Assembly (NCBI GenBank): GCA_019636245.1
Contig: JAHBXX010000041.1
Location: 1-40,792, forward strand
Direction: 5' to 3'
Length of the DNA stretch: 40,792 nt
Source: Planctomycetota bacterium
GTDB lineage: Bacteria; Planctomycetota; UBA1135; UBA2386
A program made the position numbers and the translations under genes. The notes under the pieces were generated by a model. That model had not been told where the DNA came from. It saw nothing but the letters and a program-made list of their open reading frames with translations, and searched no databases. Of the stretch, positions 37,257-40,792 are shown one piece after another; within the stretch, counting starts at the first letter, position 1, and every line of letters starts with the position of its first letter.

Positions 37257-40200
37257 CTACTCCTTCCGCAGCTCCTTGTCGCGCGCTTCCAGCTCGGCGG
37301 CGATGTCGACGTCCCACTCGACGGTCTCGCCATCCTGGATCGTGCGGGTGATGCGGATCTCGGGCTTGCCGGGCTCGGTGATCACCGCTGTGTAGGTGTC
37401 GGGCGGCACGCTGCCGAACTCGTACCAGCCCGAGTCGTCGACCTGGTCCCGGCTGCCCATCAGCCGCTTCATCACGCTGAGCGTCGACACGCGCCTGACC
37501 ACCGCCTTGCCCTGGCCATCGAGCAGGCTCACGTAGGCGAGCGGGATGCGCTGCTTGGCGACGTTGGTGGCGCGCACGCGCAACACCGCGCCGCGCACCA
37601 TCACCAGCTGCACGTCGGTGGCGGCGTCCTCGGCGACGCGCACGTCGGTCGCCTTGCCGGCCTGCAGGGCCTCGCTGTCGATGCGCAGGTCGTAGAGGCC
37701 GGGCGACAGGCCTTGGATCTCGAAGCGGCCGTCCTCGCCGCTGCGGATCGGCCGCGGTTGCGCGCCGAGCAGGTCGAGCATCGGATTGCCCGCGGCACGC
37801 CGCCGCTTCTGGCCGGTCTCGACGTAGGCGATCTCGACGCCGCGCACGGGGTTGCCGGAACCGTCGACGACGGTGCCGGTGATGCGGCCGGCGAGCGGGA
37901 CGGTGACGAGCAGCCCCTCGACGTCGGTGACGCCATCGACTTCGAGGCCCTCCAGCACCGCCTCGCCATGGCTGCGCAGCGCCTCGCCGCCGCCGCGGCG
38001 GCCGCGGCCGGGGCCGATGCGGCTGCCCGCGGTCAGGCGGTAGGTGCCGGGCGCCACCGAACGGATCGTGAAGTCGCCCTCGGCGTTGGTGCGGCCCTGG
38101 CCGAGCCCGTTCTGGGCGATCAGGCCGATCAGGCCGTCGGCGCCGCCGAGCGCACCCTGGTCGCTGCCGAGCGTCACCGGCAGGCCGGCGACCGGCTGGC
38201 CGCGCGTGTCGAGCACGCGGCCGCGGATCGTGCTGGTCGGCAGCTGCACGTCGAACGCGTAGTCGCGGGTCTCGCCGGGCACCTCGATCTCGAACGTCGT
38301 CTGCACCGGCTGGCCCTGGAAGCGGCTGACCTGCATCACGTAGCTGCCCGGCTTGATGCCGACCAGCTCGTAGCGGCCGTCCATGCCGGCGGCGCCGGCG
38401 CGCACGCCCATGCCGAGGATGCCGTCGCGGTCGCTGCCCATCAGCGTGACCAGCGCGCGCGGCACCGGCGCCCCGGCTTCGCGCACGACGCCGTGGATGC
38501 GCACGCCGTCCTCGCTCTCGTCGTGCACGTCGAGCCGCGCGAAGGTGCCCTGCCGGACCGTGACCGTCTTGAGCCGCATGTTGCTCATCAGCTCGAGCGG
38601 GATGTTGTCGGCGCGCTCGTCCATGCGCGACTTGAACACCACGAACTGCCCGGGCGGCAGGCCGTCGATGCGGTAGTAGCCCTTGGCGTCCGTGGTGCTG
38701 CTGCGCATCGTGCCGGCCTGGATGCTGAAGGCGACGATCAGCGCGTCGGCCAGCGGCCGCAGGCCGTAGCCGGTGACCAGGCCCTCGATGCCGCCGCCGG
38801 CGTCGAGCTTGATCTCGACCAGCGGCGTCGGTTCGCCGGCCTTGACCTCGACGTCGGTCGCCGACGACTTCGCCAGGTCGGGGTGGCGCGCGGTGAAGCG
38901 GTAGCGGCCGGGCTCGAGCGCCACGACCTCGAAGCGACCCTTGCTGTCGCTGATCGCGCTGCGCTGGTTGGTCGCCGCCGACAGCGCCAGGAAGTCGAAG
39001 TCCTCGGGGTCGATCTGGAACTGGAACGGCCCGCGCCGTTGCCCGCCATCACGCTGCTTGTAGGCGGTCACCTGCGCGTCGCTGACCGGCCGGCCGCTCT
39101 CGTCGATCACGCGGCCCGCGACCGGCTGCCCCGGCTCGACGCGGAACACCAGCACGTCGCTGGTCTGGCCGGGCGCGAGGTCGATCTCCTGGTTCGCCGG
39201 ATCGAGCTGGCCGTCGGCCCGCACGCGCACGCGCACGCGGCCCGGCGGGATGCCGCGCAGCTCGAACGTGCCGTCGGCGGACTGGATCTCGCGCCAGTTG
39301 CCGTCCATGCCGTTCATGCCGCGGTCCATCATGGTCTGCCCCTCGGGCATGTGCACGGTGCGCTCGCGCATGCCGCGGCCGCCCGGACCGAAGCGCGGCC
39401 CCTGGCCCTCGTCGGCCCAGGTCGGCCCGCTGTTGCCGTCGGTGCGCGCCCGTCCGCCAGCGGCCGTCGCTTCCGCCGGCGACGGCACGTCGGTCGTGCG
39501 CGTGTCGACGCGGAAGCGCGGCAGCGGCTCGTCGCCGACCAGCACCCGCCCGCGCACGACCGCGCCGCGGCGCAGCTCCACCACCACGTCGGGCTCGTCG
39601 AGGCGCACGCCGAAGCGCGTCGACGTCGTGTAACCCGCCTTGCTCGCCTGCACGACCAGCCGCTCGCCGGTCAGGCCCTTGGCGACGAAGCTGCCGTCGG
39701 CTTCGCTCGTCGCCGTGACCCGGCGGATCTTCAGCATCATCTTCAGGAACTGCGGGTCGTCGGCGCGCTCGAACGGCCGCAGCTCGACGGCGGCGCCGGC
39801 GACCGGCCGCTGCTCGTCGTCGACGACGCGGCCGCGCACCACGGCGCCGTCGGCCAGCTGCAGCACCAGGTCCTCGTAGCGGCCGCCATCGACGACCGCG
39901 AGCTCCTCGATCTGGCTGGGCGCCAGCTCGTTCGCCGCGGCGACGAACGCCACCCGGCCGGCGGCGACGTGCTCGACGCGGAAGGCGCCGTCCGCGTCGG
40001 TGACGATCGGCCCCTGCCGCCCGTCGGCGGAGAACAGCACGCGGCTGATGTCCAGGTAGACCATCGCCACGTTGGCGCCGGCGACCGGCGTGCCGCCGTC
40101 GTCGACGACCCGGCCGGCGACGACGGCGCCTTCGTGGCCGCGCAGCGTCACGTCGGTCACCTGGCCGATGCGCACGTCGACGCCGTGCACCTCCTCGAGC

Positions 40201-40792
40201 GACATCTGCGCCGCCGACGCGGTGGCGGTGTAGCCCTGGCCGGGCGGCACCCCGGGCAGATCGAAGCGGCCATTGGCATCGGCCACGGTCTCGAGCCAGC
40301 GGTACTGGCGCTCGGTGATCTGGCCGAGGAACGAGTTCAGGCCCGGCCGCAGGCTGACGTGCGCACCGGCCGACGGCGCGCCGTCGGGACCGAGCACGAT
40401 GCCGCGCACCCGCCCGCCGGGCGACGCCCGCAGCTCGATGCCGTCGCGGATCTCGCCGCGCGCCAGCCGCGCGGTGCCCGGCGTGCGCACGAACCAGGCG
40501 TCGCTGCGGCCGTCGAGGAACACACGCCCCGGCGGCAGGTCGGTGAGCTCGAAGGTGCCGTCGGCGTTGCTGACGGTGCGGCCGAGCTCGCGCCGGAGCG
40601 CGCGGGTCTCGGCGTAGAGCCCCTGCCGGAACAGGCCGCGGAACCGCGCCACCAGCGGTTCGATCGACGGCTCGTCCTGGATCGCGATCACCTCGATGCC
40701 GCCCAGCGGCTGGCCGCTCGCCGCATCGAGCACGATGCCGCGCACGCCGGTCGCCGCGCGGTCGGCGTCGATGCGCTCGCGCCCGCCGGCGC
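37257..40792 (-). CDS. Large protein of tandem CarboxypepD_reg-like domains, 5' end outside window
   Basis: The visible part is 1177 residues and open to the window edge. The frame continues upstream of the first internal GTG, with coding-like sequence ending ADRAATGVRGIVLDAASGQP, so the true start lies to the right. About ten or eleven repeats of a carboxypeptidase regulatory-like beta-sandwich follow, each starting V-G-V-D-G-P-AGA-V (for example VAGRVVDDGGTPVAGANV and IRGRVLDTRGQPVAGLPV). A Gly/Arg/Met-rich linker lies in the middle near 39300-39470. The end is a short charged tail, EARDKELRKE. Such proteins are usually exported and are thought to be surface or periplasmic binding scaffolds. 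The stop codon abuts the methyltransferase stop. Confidence 0.85.
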   Translation of the reverse strand, partial: AGGRERIDADRAATGVRGIVLDAASGQPLGGIEVIAIQDEPSIEPLVARFRGLFRQGLYAETRALRRELGRTVSNADGTFELTDLPPGRVFLDGRSDAWFVRTPGTARLARGEIRDGIELRASPGGRVRGIVLGPDGAPSAGAHVSLRPGLNSFLGQITERQYRWLETVADANGRFDLPGVPPGQGYTATASAAQMSLEEVHGVDVRIGQVTDVTLRGHEGAVVAGRVVDDGGTPVAGANVAMVYLDISRVLFSADGRQGPIVTDADGAFRVEHVAAGRVAFVAAANELAPSQIEELAVVDGGRYEDLVLQLADGAVVRGRVVDDEQRPVAGAAVELRPFERADDPQFLKMMLKIRRVTATSEADGSFVAKGLTGERLVVQASKAGYTTSTRFGVRLDEPDVVVELRRGAVVRGRVLVGDEPLPRFRVDTRTTDVPSPAEATAAGGRARTDGNSGPTWADEGQGPRFGPGGRGMRERTVHMPEGQTMMDRGMNGMDGNWREIQSADGTFELRGIPPGRVRVRVRADGQLDPANQEIDLAPGQTSDVLVFRVEPGQPVAGRVIDESGRPVSDAQVTAYKQRDGGQRRGPFQFQIDPEDFDFLALSAATNQRSAISDSKGRFEVVALEPGRYRFTARHPDLAKSSATDVEVKAGEPTPLVEIKLDAGGGIEGLVTGYGLRPLADALIVAFSIQAGTMRSSTTDAKGYYRIDGLPPGQFVVFKSRMDERADNIPLELMSNMRLKTVTVRQGTFARLDVHDESEDGVRIHGVVREAGAPVPRALVTLMGSDRDGILGMGVRAGAAGMDGRYELVGIKPGSYVMQVSRFQGQPVQTTFEIEVPGETRDYAFDVQLPTSTIRGRVLDTRGQPVAGLPVTLGSDQGALGGADGLIGLIAQNGLGQGRTNAEGDFTIRSVAPGTYRLTAGSRIGPGRGRRGGGEALRSHGEAVLEGLEVDGVTDVEGLLVTVPLAGRITGTVVDGSGNPVRGVEIAYVETGQKRRRAAGNPMLDLLGAQPRPIRSGEDGRFEIQGLSPGLYDLRIDSEALQAGKATDVRVAEDAATDVQLVMVRGAVLRVRATNVAKQRIPLAYVSLLDGQGKAVVRRVSTLSVMKRLMGSRDQVDDSGWYEFGSVPPDTYTAVITEPGKPEIRITRTIQDGETVEWDVDIAAELEARDKELRKE

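Overview
The window is very GC-rich bacterial DNA, densely coded on both strands, with many 4-base start/stop overlaps and non-ATG starts. I recognise no rRNA, tRNA, CRISPR array, insertion sequence or phage gene. The best guess for the source is a member of the Planctomycetota. This rests on the large secreted repeat protein at 32502-35036, whose C-terminal domain I associate with that phylum, and on a protein built of many carboxypeptidase-regulatory-like domains at the right edge. It is an inference from protein style, not a marker-gene assignment.

Region 1 (1-2767, +) holds a hotdog dehydratase-like protein cut by the left edge, a GT2 glycosyltransferase, an LpxL/HtrB-type acyltransferase and a 4HBT thioesterase, chained by 4-base overlaps. 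Region 2 (11971-19768) holds a divergent pair of transcription units. On the minus strand are an acyl carrier protein, an acyl-CoA/ACP ligase and a small unknown protein. On the plus strand are a LolA-like carrier, an MMPL exporter, a DUF3261 lipoprotein, a ketosynthase and a Cys-less ketosynthase-like partner. Together regions 1 and 2 have the parts list and local order of an aryl-polyene (ape/flexirubin-type) lipid locus, split by about 9 kb of other genes. They probably make and export an acyl-linked polyketide or fatty-acid-like envelope lipid.

The genes between them are a cupin plus lipoprotein pair, a PATAN(DUF4388)-TPR membrane protein, a surface-glycan set (GT4, asparagine-synthase-like amidotransferase, variant NAD-synthase-like enzyme, hexapeptide acyltransferase) and a ParD/VapC-type toxin-antitoxin module.

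Region 3 (20470-29588, -) is a tight five-gene operon: a galactokinase-like GHMP kinase, a long Zn-type medium-chain dehydrogenase, an 811-residue protein whose C-terminal half is a divergent S-adenosylhomocysteine-hydrolase fold, a secreted GH78 alpha-L-rhamnosidase-like enzyme, and a type II NADH dehydrogenase. I do not recognise this combination as a described pathway, and it is the best candidate here for an undescribed system.

Region 4 (29873-40792) is mostly single genes: a parvulin prolyl isomerase, a DUF1294 membrane protein, threonine ammonia-lyase, the 47-residue-repeat secreted protein, a solitary N6-adenine DNA methyltransferase, and the CarboxypepD_reg protein that runs off the right edge. 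Three convergent gene pairs here end with abutting or overlapping stop codons and no intergenic space.
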